Source: Clostridia bacterium
Lineage (GTDB): Bacteria > Bacillota > Clostridia > Saccharofermentanales > Saccharofermentanaceae
Direction of reading: 5' to 3'
DNA length: 45,196 bases
NCBI GenBank assembly: GCA_024403775.1
Contig: JAKSRE010000020.1
Coordinates: forward strand, 1 to 45,196
This document shows positions 38,020-45,196 of the stretch, piece by piece (within the stretch, counting starts at the first letter, position 1; each line of letters begins with the position of its first letter). Made by a program: the position numbers and the translations under genes. Under the pieces are notes generated by a model that did no database searches, was not told where the DNA came from, and saw nothing but the letters and a program-made list of their open reading frames with translations.

Positions 38020-40749
38020 ATGAATACAAGAAATTATATGATTATTATCAAGGGTGAAATAAAGACATCTGAGATAATGTCATGTGTGTACAATACAAAT
38101 ACCCAGAAATGGGATGTAAAATTCAATACTGGAAAAACATATTCGTATGCATATTTGAACGTGGAAAAATTAACTGATCCAGATGTTTTAAACCCTAATA
38201 TGTATCGTATTAGCAGAGAAGGCCGTGAATTCTTTGATATTAAGGCAATATATGTATTTAGGAGTACATACGAGACATATTGGCATATCTGTTTTGGCGA
38301 TGGTAGTGAAAGAGATTATCGTCGAAGTGAGATACATATTATTGAATCATGTCTTAATCAGCGTCAGTCATCAAATGTATTTGAATATATAAAGCAAATT
38401 GCAGGTTTGAGTAATATTAGGAATGAAGAGACTGGCGAAAAACTATTGTCTAAAATATTTGACAAGATTTCTTTTGTGGGTAGTGATGTGGCTTTGGCAA
38501 AGTACTTAAATCCATCTTCATTGCAAGGAAATAGAAAAGGGTACGAATATATTCCAGTTTTCCCATTTGGATGCAATAACAGTCAGTATAAGGCTGTAAA
38601 AAATGCTATGGAAAATCAAATCAGTGTTATACAGGGACCTCCGGGGACTGGCAAGACACAAACTATATTAAATATTATCGCCAATATAATGATGCAAGGG
38701 AAAACAGTACAGATAGTATCTAATAATAATTCGGCAACGGAAAATGTGTATGAAAAATTATCATCAGCAAAGTACAATTTAGGTTTTGTTGCGGCAACAT
38801 TAGGAAGTTCTAAAAATAAGAAATTATTTGTTGAACATCAAGACGCTAATTATCCTGATTTTTCATCGTGGAAAACGGAAGAAAATCAAAGTACTTTGCA
38901 GAAGGAAATAGCAGAGCAATCCAGTCAGCTAAAAAGTGTTTTTGATAAACAGGAAAAACTTGCATATTTAAGACAGGAACTTTCACAGTTGGTTACTGAA
39001 CAGGAATATTTTAATCAATATCTTAAAGAATCAGGTGTTCACGCAGATTGTACTAAGTTTAAAAGAAAACTATCTTCAAAGCAGTGGATGGTATTATGGC
39101 AGGAGTGTCAGTTGATTTCAGAAGAGAAAAAGGCAATAGGATTCTGGTTTAAGATAAAAGCCTTGTTAAAATACGGAGTGACCGATTGGAGCGTCTATAA
39201 GCAAGATCTTTCAAAAATAATTACAACTTTTCAAGCCATGTATTATGGTGCAAAGCAGGAGGAACTGTCTGTAGAAATTGCAGATATTGAAAGATATTTA
39301 AATAATGTTAATAAGATTTTGCTTGATGATTTATGTAATCAGTCAATGGTTGTGCTGAAGGATAAACTAGCAAGAAAATATGAAGATAAGAGAAGTAGAA
39401 AGATATTTAGCGAAGATAATTTATGGAAAGATCCATATGATGTTCTTGATGAATATCCTGTTATTTTAAGTACAACATTTTCTTCAAGAAATAGCCTGAA
39501 TTCAGATGTAGTGTACGATTATCTTATAATGGATGAGGCATCACAGGTAGATATTGCAACTGGCGCACTGGCACTATCCTGTGCAAGGAATGTTGTTATT
39601 GTGGGTGATACCAAGCAGCTCCCTAATGTTGTAACAGATGATATAAAGGCCAAAGCAAAAACTATATTTGATACATTTAATGTGAATGAAGGATATCAGT
39701 ATACGAAGAGTTTTCTGCAATCTATTTTGGATGTCATGCCAAATGTAACACAAACATTATTGCGGGAGCATTATAGATGCCACCCTAAAATAATTAATTT
39801 CTGTAATCAGAAATTTTATCGTGGTGAATTGATAATAATGACAATGGATAAAGGTGAGGAAGATGTATTGACTGTGGTAAAAACAGTTGCAGGAAATCAT
39901 GAGCGTAACCATTATAGTCAGCGCCAGATAGATGTTATTAAAAATGAGATTATACCCCAATATGTTTACAATCCGGAAGAGACTGGAATTATTGCACCTT
40001 ATAAAAATCAGGTAGAAGCATTAAGCAAGGAGATAACAGATATTGATACAGCTACAGTGCATAAGTTCCAAGGCAAGGAAAAAGATAATATTATTATATC
40101 TACTGTGGATGATGAGATATCAGATTTTGCAGATGATCCGTATTTAATCAATGTTGCTGTATCAAGAGCGAAAAAGAAATTGATGTTGGTTGTAACTGGA
40201 AATGAGCAATCAAAAGAGCGAAATATAACAGATTTGATAGATTACATTCAATATAATAATTTTGAGGTAGTAGAGAGTAAAATATATTCAATTTTTGATT
40301 ATCTTTACAAGCAGTATACCGAGGAAAGAATAACATATTTGAAGAAGCATAAAAAGATATCAGAATATGATTCGGAGAATTTGATGTATTCATTGATTGA
40401 GGAGATAATCGCCGACAACAAATATTCAAGCTTGGATGTTGTTTGCCATTTCCCACTGAATATGTTGATTAAAAATCCAGAATTATTAAACGAACAGGAA
40501 TACCAATATGCAATGAATCCAGCAACACATTTGGATTTTCTGATTTATAACAGAATTGGTAAAAAGCCTGTGTTGGCGGTTGAAGTAGATGGATATGAAT
40601 ACCATAATGAGAACACAGTGCAGGCATCAAGAGATTTGATGAAGAATCATATAATGGAGTTGTATGAAATACCATTGCTGAGATTTGTGACAAATGGTAG
40701 TGGCGAGAAAGAAAGAATTATCGAGATGTTGGATAAGGTGATTGGGTAA
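38020..40749 (+). CDS. SF1 helicase with C-terminal DUF2726-like nuclease domain
   Basis: 909 residues. Residues about 10-55 may be a KTSC-like small domain (weak). The helicase core has motif I G-P-P-G-T-G-K-T (206-213), a long insert with coiled-coil character (about 285-470), motif II M-D-E-A-S, motif III G-D-T-K-Q-L-P, H-Y-R-C-H-P, motif V H-K-F-Q-G-K-E and motif VI N-V-A-V-S-R-A-K: the UPF1/DNA2-like SF1 class. The last about 80 residues have D-F-L-I-Y then E-V-D-G-Y-E-Y-H and R-D-L-M-K, the PD-(D/E)xK-like DUF2726 pattern. A fused helicase and nuclease next to a Hachiman pair points to anti-phage defence by nucleic-acid cleavage. Not assignable to a named system by eye. Confidence 0.8.
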   Translation: MNTRNYMIIIKGEIKTSEIMSCVYNTNTQKWDVKFNTGKTYSYAYLNVEKLTDPDVLNPNMYRISREGREFFDIKAIYVFRSTYETYWHICFGDGSERDYRRSEIHIIESCLNQRQSSNVFEYIKQIAGLSNIRNEETGEKLLSKIFDKISFVGSDVALAKYLNPSSLQGNRKGYEYIPVFPFGCNNSQYKAVKNAMENQISVIQGPPGTGKTQTILNIIANIMMQGKTVQIVSNNNSATENVYEKLSSAKYNLGFVAATLGSSKNKKLFVEHQDANYPDFSSWKTEENQSTLQKEIAEQSSQLKSVFDKQEKLAYLRQELSQLVTEQEYFNQYLKESGVHADCTKFKRKLSSKQWMVLWQECQLISEEKKAIGFWFKIKALLKYGVTDWSVYKQDLSKIITTFQAMYYGAKQEELSVEIADIERYLNNVNKILLDDLCNQSMVVLKDKLARKYEDKRSRKIFSEDNLWKDPYDVLDEYPVILSTTFSSRNSLNSDVVYDYLIMDEASQVDIATGALALSCARNVVIVGDTKQLPNVVTDDIKAKAKTIFDTFNVNEGYQYTKSFLQSILDVMPNVTQTLLREHYRCHPKIINFCNQKFYRGELIIMTMDKGEEDVLTVVKTVAGNHERNHYSQRQIDVIKNEIIPQYVYNPEETGIIAPYKNQVEALSKEITDIDTATVHKFQGKEKDNIIISTVDDEISDFADDPYLINVAVSRAKKKLMLVVTGNEQSKERNITDLIDYIQYNNFEVVESKIYSIFDYLYKQYTEERITYLKKHKKISEYDSENLMYSLIEEIIADNKYSSLDVVCHFPLNMLIKNPELLNEQEYQYAMNPATHLDFLIYNRIGKKPVLAVEVDGYEYHNENTVQASRDLMKNHIMELYEIPLLRFVTNGSGEKERIIEMLDKVIG

Positions 40750-40775
40750 CGAAATAGGAAATGGGAGATGCTATT

Positions 40776-41483
40776 ATGGCTGTATCATATAAACGATTAT
40801 GGAGATTATTGGTTGAAAAGGAAATGAGTAAATCTGATTTGCGGAAAAAGGCAGATATAGCACCAAACACTATGACAAAACTGCGGCGTGATGAAGATGT
40901 GAGTTTAACGATTCTAAGCAAAATTTGTAAAACTTTAAATGTAGATTTTGGTGATATTGTAGAGTATGTGCCTGATGCAGAAATTTGGGATTTGTATAAT
41001 GAGAAAAGAGAACTTGTAGGGAAAGACCACGTAAGAGGTGAGCAGCTACCGATAGATGGATACCATTTGGTAGTTCATGTGTGGATTCGAAATTCTAAGG
41101 GAGAGTATCTTATTTCACAACGTTCTGTAAATAGACCGACATATCCGTTGATGTGGGAATGTGTGGGTGGTTCTGTTGTAAAGGGTGAAGATAGTCTGCG
41201 GGGGGCAATTAGAGAAGCAAAAGAAGAAGTTGGCGTTGATTTGGAACCGGGCAAAGGGCAAGTTCTTTTTACAAAGGTACGTAAAATCATTGAGGGTAAG
41301 ATTTACAATGACATTATGGATGTGTGGTTGTTTGATTATGACGGAGAAGTTGATTTGAACAATGCTACAACAGATGAAGTGGCACAAGTTGCTTGGATGG
41401 ATAGGGAGCAAATTAAGGAATTGCTTGAGCTGAAAATGTTTGTAGGGACCTTAGAGTACTTCTTTACGGAAGTGGATAAATAA
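40776..41483 (+). CDS. Cro/CI-type HTH fused to a Nudix hydrolase
   Basis: 235 residues from the ATG at 40776, preferred over the in-frame ATG at 40761 because GGGAGA at 40763-40768 lies between them. Residues about 1-66 match the short HTH regulators (HTH_26/XRE type) usually found as free-standing 65-70-residue proteins in Firmicutes. Residues about 68-235 are a Nudix domain resembling the isopentenyl-diphosphate isomerase-like group; the Nudix box G132-x5-E-x7-R-E-A-x-E-E-x-G-V runs to V154 without a missing residue. It hydrolyses a nucleoside diphosphate-X of unknown identity. The fusion suggests a regulator that senses or destroys a nucleotide signal within the defence island. Confidence 0.8.
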   Translation: MAVSYKRLWRLLVEKEMSKSDLRKKADIAPNTMTKLRRDEDVSLTILSKICKTLNVDFGDIVEYVPDAEIWDLYNEKRELVGKDHVRGEQLPIDGYHLVVHVWIRNSKGEYLISQRSVNRPTYPLMWECVGGSVVKGEDSLRGAIREAKEEVGVDLEPGKGQVLFTKVRKIIEGKIYNDIMDVWLFDYDGEVDLNNATTDEVAQVAWMDREQIKELLELKMFVGTLEYFFTEVDK

Positions 41484-41501
41484 ATACGGAAAGTTGGTGG
41501 C

Positions 41502-42860
41502 ATGATGAAGGAAAAAGAACATCAATCTATAGAGTGGAAAGAGTCTTGGCAGGACGAATATTTGAAATGGATTTGTGGATATGCTAATGCTTACGGTGGA
41601 ACAATATACATAGGTACTAACGACAACGGTAAAGTTGTAGGGATTGATAATGCAAGGGATTTGTTAGAGCGAATTCCTAATAAAATCACAGATACAATGG
41701 GGATCATTGCAGATGTGAACCTTTTGTATGAAGGCGAATTGGAATATTTGCAGATTGTTGTTGATAAATATCCGTCATTAATCAGTTTCCGCGGAAAATA
41801 TTATTATCGCTCCGGAAGTACCATGCGCGAAATTACCGGAAAGGAATTAGAGAGAGCATTGTTAAAAACGCAGGGAAGAACATGGGATGGTGTTCCGTTG
41901 CCGAAACTGTCTGTGGCTGATTTGAAGCAGGATGCGATACAATTGTTTAAGGACAAGGCAGTAAAAAGAGGCAGACTAACCAATGAAGAAGTAAGTGTTG
42001 AAGATACTATTTTGATGGATAACTTGCACCTTATTGATGAAGATGGATATTTGATAAGAGCAGCTATGTTGGCATTCTATAAAGATCCTGAGAAGTGGGT
42101 AACCGGTTCTTATATAAAAATTGGTTATTTTGGAAAATCAGATTCAGATTTGGTATATCAGGATGAAGTACATGGACCGTTGATTGAACAGGTAGATAAG
42201 ACGGTTGATTTAGTCTATACAAAATATATGAAAGCACTCATTGCTTATGAGGGGATTCAGAGAGTGGAGCAGTTTATGTTCCATAAGGATGCGTTCCGTG
42301 AAATCCTTCTGAATGCAATTGTTCATAAGGATTATAGTAGCTGCAATCCTATCCAGATTAGTGTTTATGAGGATAAGATATACATTTGGAATGATGGAGA
42401 AATGCCGCCTAATTTGGATTCTACGGACAAGTTGTTTATGAAGCACTCCTCTAAGCCATATAATCCGAAACTGGCTAATATTTTCTTTAAAAGCGGTATG
42501 ATTGAAGCTTGGGGAAGAGGATTTGAGAAGATAAAAGAAGCTTGTGGACTTTACGATGGTCCTTTGCCGGAGTATGAGATAAATGAGTCGGGAATCATGG
42601 TGCTGTGTAAGGCTTGTGATAGATATTTGGCGTTGCTGAGAGATGATGGTCAGCATCATGGTCAGAGTGACCAAGATATCATGGAGCAAATAATTGCGTT
42701 TTGCAAAGAACCAAAATCAGCAAGTGAAATAATGCAGCAGTTTAATTTGGAGCGTTCATATTTTAGAAGACATTATTTGGATAAGATGCTTGAATTAGGT
42801 AAATTAAAAAGAACTGAACCCCAAAAGCCAAAGAGTAAGAATCAGAAATACTATTCTTAA
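41502..42860 (+). CDS. AlbA/Schlafen-type DNA- or RNA-binding ATPase-like regulator
   Basis: 452 residues. The N-terminal AlbA_2 (divergent AAA-4, Schlafen-like) domain is at about 5-120, with Y-G-G-T-I-Y-I-G-T-N-D-x-G. The middle (about 250-380) resembles the GHKL-like HATPase_c_4 domain of the same family, with E-I-L-L-N-A-I-V-H-K-D-Y and G-R-G-F-E-K-I. The C-terminal about 60 residues form a winged helix. Such proteins are often called ATP-dependent DNA helicase RecG-related or putative transcriptional regulators, and they are common in defence islands. Two ATGs (41502, 41505) are possible, with GGTGG just before them. It follows the HTH-Nudix gene after 18 bases and is likely co-transcribed. 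Confidence 0.78.
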   Translation: MMKEKEHQSIEWKESWQDEYLKWICGYANAYGGTIYIGTNDNGKVVGIDNARDLLERIPNKITDTMGIIADVNLLYEGELEYLQIVVDKYPSLISFRGKYYYRSGSTMREITGKELERALLKTQGRTWDGVPLPKLSVADLKQDAIQLFKDKAVKRGRLTNEEVSVEDTILMDNLHLIDEDGYLIRAAMLAFYKDPEKWVTGSYIKIGYFGKSDSDLVYQDEVHGPLIEQVDKTVDLVYTKYMKALIAYEGIQRVEQFMFHKDAFREILLNAIVHKDYSSCNPIQISVYEDKIYIWNDGEMPPNLDSTDKLFMKHSSKPYNPKLANIFFKSGMIEAWGRGFEKIKEACGLYDGPLPEYEINESGIMVLCKACDRYLALLRDDGQHHGQSDQDIMEQIIAFCKEPKSASEIMQQFNLERSYFRRHYLDKMLELGKLKRTEPQKPKSKNQKYYS

Positions 42861-42867
42861 ATCATGG

Positions 42868-42900
42868 TCAGCAACTTGGTCAGAGTGACCAAGTTGCTGA
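42868..42900 (+). repeat. Perfect 15-bp palindrome after the AlbA gene
   Basis: TCAGCAACTTGGTCA (42868-42882), GAG, TGACCAAGTTGCTGA (42886-42900). It starts eight bases after the stop codon. A related but shorter palindrome lies inside the gene at 42648-42684 (TGGTCA-GAG-TGACCA core). No T-run follows, so it is more likely an operator or an element relic than a terminator. Confidence 0.8.
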
Positions 42901-42930
42901 ATATGGTTGGTTTATAGGAGGCGCTTGTGA

Positions 42931-43806
42931 ATGTTCGATTATAAGTATAAAGTTGTTAAGAATGAGTGTGAAACAACATATGGTTCAATATGTGTTAAAA
43001 ATATTGTTTTTGAACCAGAAGAAATTGAGAAAGTTTTACCAGATATAGTGCTTGAGGATGACAATTTAAAGCATATGTTTGCAGAGGAAAACTTGAATCG
43101 TAGGAATAAACAAAATATATACCGTAGATTTGTACCGAAAAGCGGAATAACAACGGACTTAGATAGCTTTATAGAAGATAATATACGAACCAATAAGTCT
43201 TTTTATTCTTTTCTTGCGGAGGGGATATTAGGATTAATTTTTAGAGATATGTATTCATATCAGCTTGCTAAAGGAATAATTGCGGTGGAAGATACTTTGG
43301 CAGATTCGCATACGGGTGTAGATGCGTGTATGTACAATTTGGAACAGAACTTAATTGTTCTAGGAGAAGCAAAGTTTTATGAGAGTTTTGATGGAGGCAT
43401 CAAGCAAATAATTAAGGATTTTGTAAATAATAGCATAAAAAATAAGCTAGAAAGCTTGCAGACAAAGGTGGAAACATGTGAAGACGCATATAGGATAGTT
43501 ATAAAGAATTTGGCAATTGGTGAATATGATGAAATAACAGTAGATCAGTTTATGGGTCAAAAAATTACATTTGCAGGATTTGTTTTACATTCTGAAACGG
43601 ATGTAAGTCAGTACGGAAATTCGGATTTTTATGATAAGTATTCTGTATCTGTGGAACAGTTGGTAAATAATGTGAGAGACTCGCTAAGCCACGATGATAT
43701 AGAGGGTGATTATGAGATTATATTAGTTCATTTGCCAATAAAAGATAAGAAAAATCTTATTCATAAAATGGTAGAAGCGTCAAGAGCTAAACTAACAAGT
43801 ATGTAG
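42931..43806 (+). CDS. hamA: HamA-like DUF1837 nuclease of a Hachiman system
   Basis: 291 residues, RBS AGGAGG. DUF1837 proteins (HamA) are the nuclease partner of Hachiman. The PD-(D/E)xK-like core is visible: E97 in the A-E-G-I-L helix, D131 in T-G-V-D-A-C, and E146/K148 in L-I-V-L-G-E-A-K-F-Y. The C-terminus has H-L-P-I-K-D-K near 268, which I associate with this family. In Hachiman, HamA is held inactive by the HamB helicase and released on DNA damage or phage attack, degrading DNA. Nine bases separate it from the helicase gene, as expected for the two-gene system. Confidence 0.8.
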   Translation: MFDYKYKVVKNECETTYGSICVKNIVFEPEEIEKVLPDIVLEDDNLKHMFAEENLNRRNKQNIYRRFVPKSGITTDLDSFIEDNIRTNKSFYSFLAEGILGLIFRDMYSYQLAKGIIAVEDTLADSHTGVDACMYNLEQNLIVLGEAKFYESFDGGIKQIIKDFVNNSIKNKLESLQTKVETCEDAYRIVIKNLAIGEYDEITVDQFMGQKITFAGFVLHSETDVSQYGNSDFYDKYSVSVEQLVNNVRDSLSHDDIEGDYEIILVHLPIKDKKNLIHKMVEASRAKLTSM

Positions 43807-43815
43807 AGGTGTCGT

Positions 43816-45162
43816 ATGAGCGGTGATAAATATAATAAGCAACGGAAGAGGATGCTGGAAAGATTGGATAAAGGTCAGGAATTACCCATTATAGAGCTAG
43901 GGATGTACGACCTTACACCTTATTTTAGAACCGATGTGTTTGATGTTAGTTTATCAGAAGCTATCATGTTAAATAAGAATGCTGAAAGAAGGGTTGGTCA
44001 TGTAGAGGAGGAAATTTTTTTCTCTCCACCACAATACGACGCTCTTAAATGCCTTTTTCAAATGGACAAGGTGATTTTATCGGCACCGACATCATTTGGA
44101 AAAACTATGTTAATAAAGGAATACATATATACAGCAAAACCGAACACTATAGTTTATATTGTGCCAACAAATGCATTGGCATATGAATTAGAAATAAGTT
44201 TTAAGGAGAATGAACATTTTTCTGAGTATGTAATTTTTGATAAGTGCTCAGCAATAGAAATTAAACATGACGAGGAGAAATTATTTTTTATTGGTACACA
44301 AGAGAAGTTTTTGGAATTAGATAGAAGTATTCTAGGTGAGATAGACTTGTTTGTGATAGATGAAGCCTATAAACTGCAGGATTCTATTAGAAGTCAAAGA
44401 GCTTATAAACTATCAGAAACATTTTTAGATAGTATGACGAGAAATTCCAACAAGGTATTCTTGCTTACACCTAAAGCAACACTTGTCGGTTTCGATAAAT
44501 ATGAATTCTTTATATACAAATCAGATTTTAATGCAGTAGAGAAAAATTATATTGTATTAGAGGAGATAAATTTTTATGATACACTTTTAAATAAGGGGCA
44601 AGAAGAAAAAACAATTTTATTTTGTAATTCACCAAAACAGATTAATGCAGGATATGAGAAAATAAAAGATACCATTCAGAGTGAAAATGTTACGGAATTT
44701 GTTAGATTGCTTGAAACGGAAATACATCCGGATTGGAGTGTTGTAAAACTTTTAAAGGCAGGAATTTTAACGCATCATGGGCAGATGCCAAAGTATGTTC
44801 AGAATAGAATGATTAATCTTTTCAATGAAAGTGAAGAGTACAAAGTCTTATTTGGAACGAATTCGATATCGGAGGGAATAAATACGGTAACTAAAAATCT
44901 GTTTATTCATCCGGAGTATACTAATATGAGAGATATATTGTTGCTGAAAAATACAGTTGGTAGAGCTGGACGTTTGGGAAAATATCCAATTGGATATGTA
45001 TATTCTATAGTTCAAGTGGAGGATTTGATAGAAAATGAGATAACAATATCATTGGCAATTGCTGACGAGGAAGAATTGGCAGAAATTGAGGATAGCAAGA
45101 ATACGGATAAAATATTACAATTCTGTGAAGAACAGGGTATCGTGATTCGCGCGCGTGTTTAG
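43816..45162 (+). CDS. hamB: HamB-like SF2 helicase of a Hachiman system, truncated
   Basis: 448 residues to a TAG at 45160-45162. Motif I is S-A-P-T-S-F-G-K-T (89-97), motif II I-D-E-A-Y (181-185), motif V F-G-T-N-S-I-S-E-G (346-354), motif VI V-G-R-A-G-R (381-386). Both RecA-like domains are complete, but HamB proteins are normally several hundred residues longer, with a C-terminal region absent here. The last about 55 bases of the window are GC-richer than the gene, so the stop may come from an insertion, a recombination junction or an assembly edge. Function depends on what lies beyond the window. Confidence 0.72.
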   Translation: MSGDKYNKQRKRMLERLDKGQELPIIELGMYDLTPYFRTDVFDVSLSEAIMLNKNAERRVGHVEEEIFFSPPQYDALKCLFQMDKVILSAPTSFGKTMLIKEYIYTAKPNTIVYIVPTNALAYELEISFKENEHFSEYVIFDKCSAIEIKHDEEKLFFIGTQEKFLELDRSILGEIDLFVIDEAYKLQDSIRSQRAYKLSETFLDSMTRNSNKVFLLTPKATLVGFDKYEFFIYKSDFNAVEKNYIVLEEINFYDTLLNKGQEEKTILFCNSPKQINAGYEKIKDTIQSENVTEFVRLLETEIHPDWSVVKLLKAGILTHHGQMPKYVQNRMINLFNESEEYKVLFGTNSISEGINTVTKNLFIHPEYTNMRDILLLKNTVGRAGRLGKYPIGYVYSIVQVEDLIENEITISLAIADEEELAEIEDSKNTDKILQFCEEQGIVIRARV

Positions 45163-45196
45163 CACCGGCGATACGCTATTGAGCACCACCGTTTCA

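Noticed and set aside
42868..42900. Terminator between the AlbA gene and hamA
   Set aside because: The stem is long and perfect but is followed by ATATGG rather than a T-run.

Overview
The window looks like a chromosomal segment of a low-GC Clostridia member, most probably Lachnospiraceae. The evidence is a BspA-like leucine-rich-repeat surface protein with DUF4214 domains, the ctsR-mcsA-mcsB-clpC order, a type III glutamine synthetase beside asnB and an ammonium transporter, and the codon style. I cannot place it to genus from sequence alone. Almost everything is on the + strand.

Layout. (1) 1-1550: 3' part of a secreted repeat protein. (2) 1654-6355: CtsR-controlled stress operon ctsR-mcsA-mcsB-clpC; the McsB homologue has lost the residues of an arginine kinase, and the phospho-arginine pockets of the ClpC N-domain look lost as well. 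(3) 6372-9026: an acyltransferase with extra C-terminal domains and a CPBP membrane protease. (4) 9069-31871: a nitrogen/glutamine region: purF-carA-carB, asnB, glnN (GSIII), amt fused to P-II, pyrG-gltB-gltD, gdhA, glnA (GSI) and an ANTAR-domain regulator. (5) 31905-35653: dapF, purA, guaA, apparently continuing the glnA operon. (6) 35654-45196: an AT-rich accessory stretch downstream of guaA. It starts with about 1.1 kb of decayed, hairpin-rich DNA, then a DUF3267 zincin-like protein, a small unknown gene, an SF1 helicase-nuclease, an HTH-Nudix fusion, an AlbA/Schlafen-type ATPase regulator and a Hachiman-like pair (HamA nuclease and a HamB helicase that stops early at the window edge). This is a defence island.

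How the genes work together. Region 4 covers ammonium uptake (Amt-PII), assimilation (GdhA, GSIII, GSI, GOGAT) and glutamine consumption (PurF, CarA, AsnB, PyrG, GuaA). Five of its transcription units (purF, asnB, glnN, amt, gdhA) carry the same leader: a short hairpin with a hexanucleotide loop having A at position 1 and G at position 4, overlapping the 5' arm of a strong intrinsic terminator. That is the geometry of ANTAR antitermination sites. An ANTAR protein is encoded 12 bases after glnA, and its receiver domain lacks the phosphorylation residues. I infer one antitermination regulon, read out by a non-phosphorylatable regulator, coordinating glutamine supply and use. At purF, asnB and gdhA the predicted promoter puts this hairpin at the very 5' end of the RNA, so there is no room for the second (P1) hairpin of the classical ANTAR site. 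This regulon is the most interesting system in the window; the inactive McsB/ClpC pair is second.
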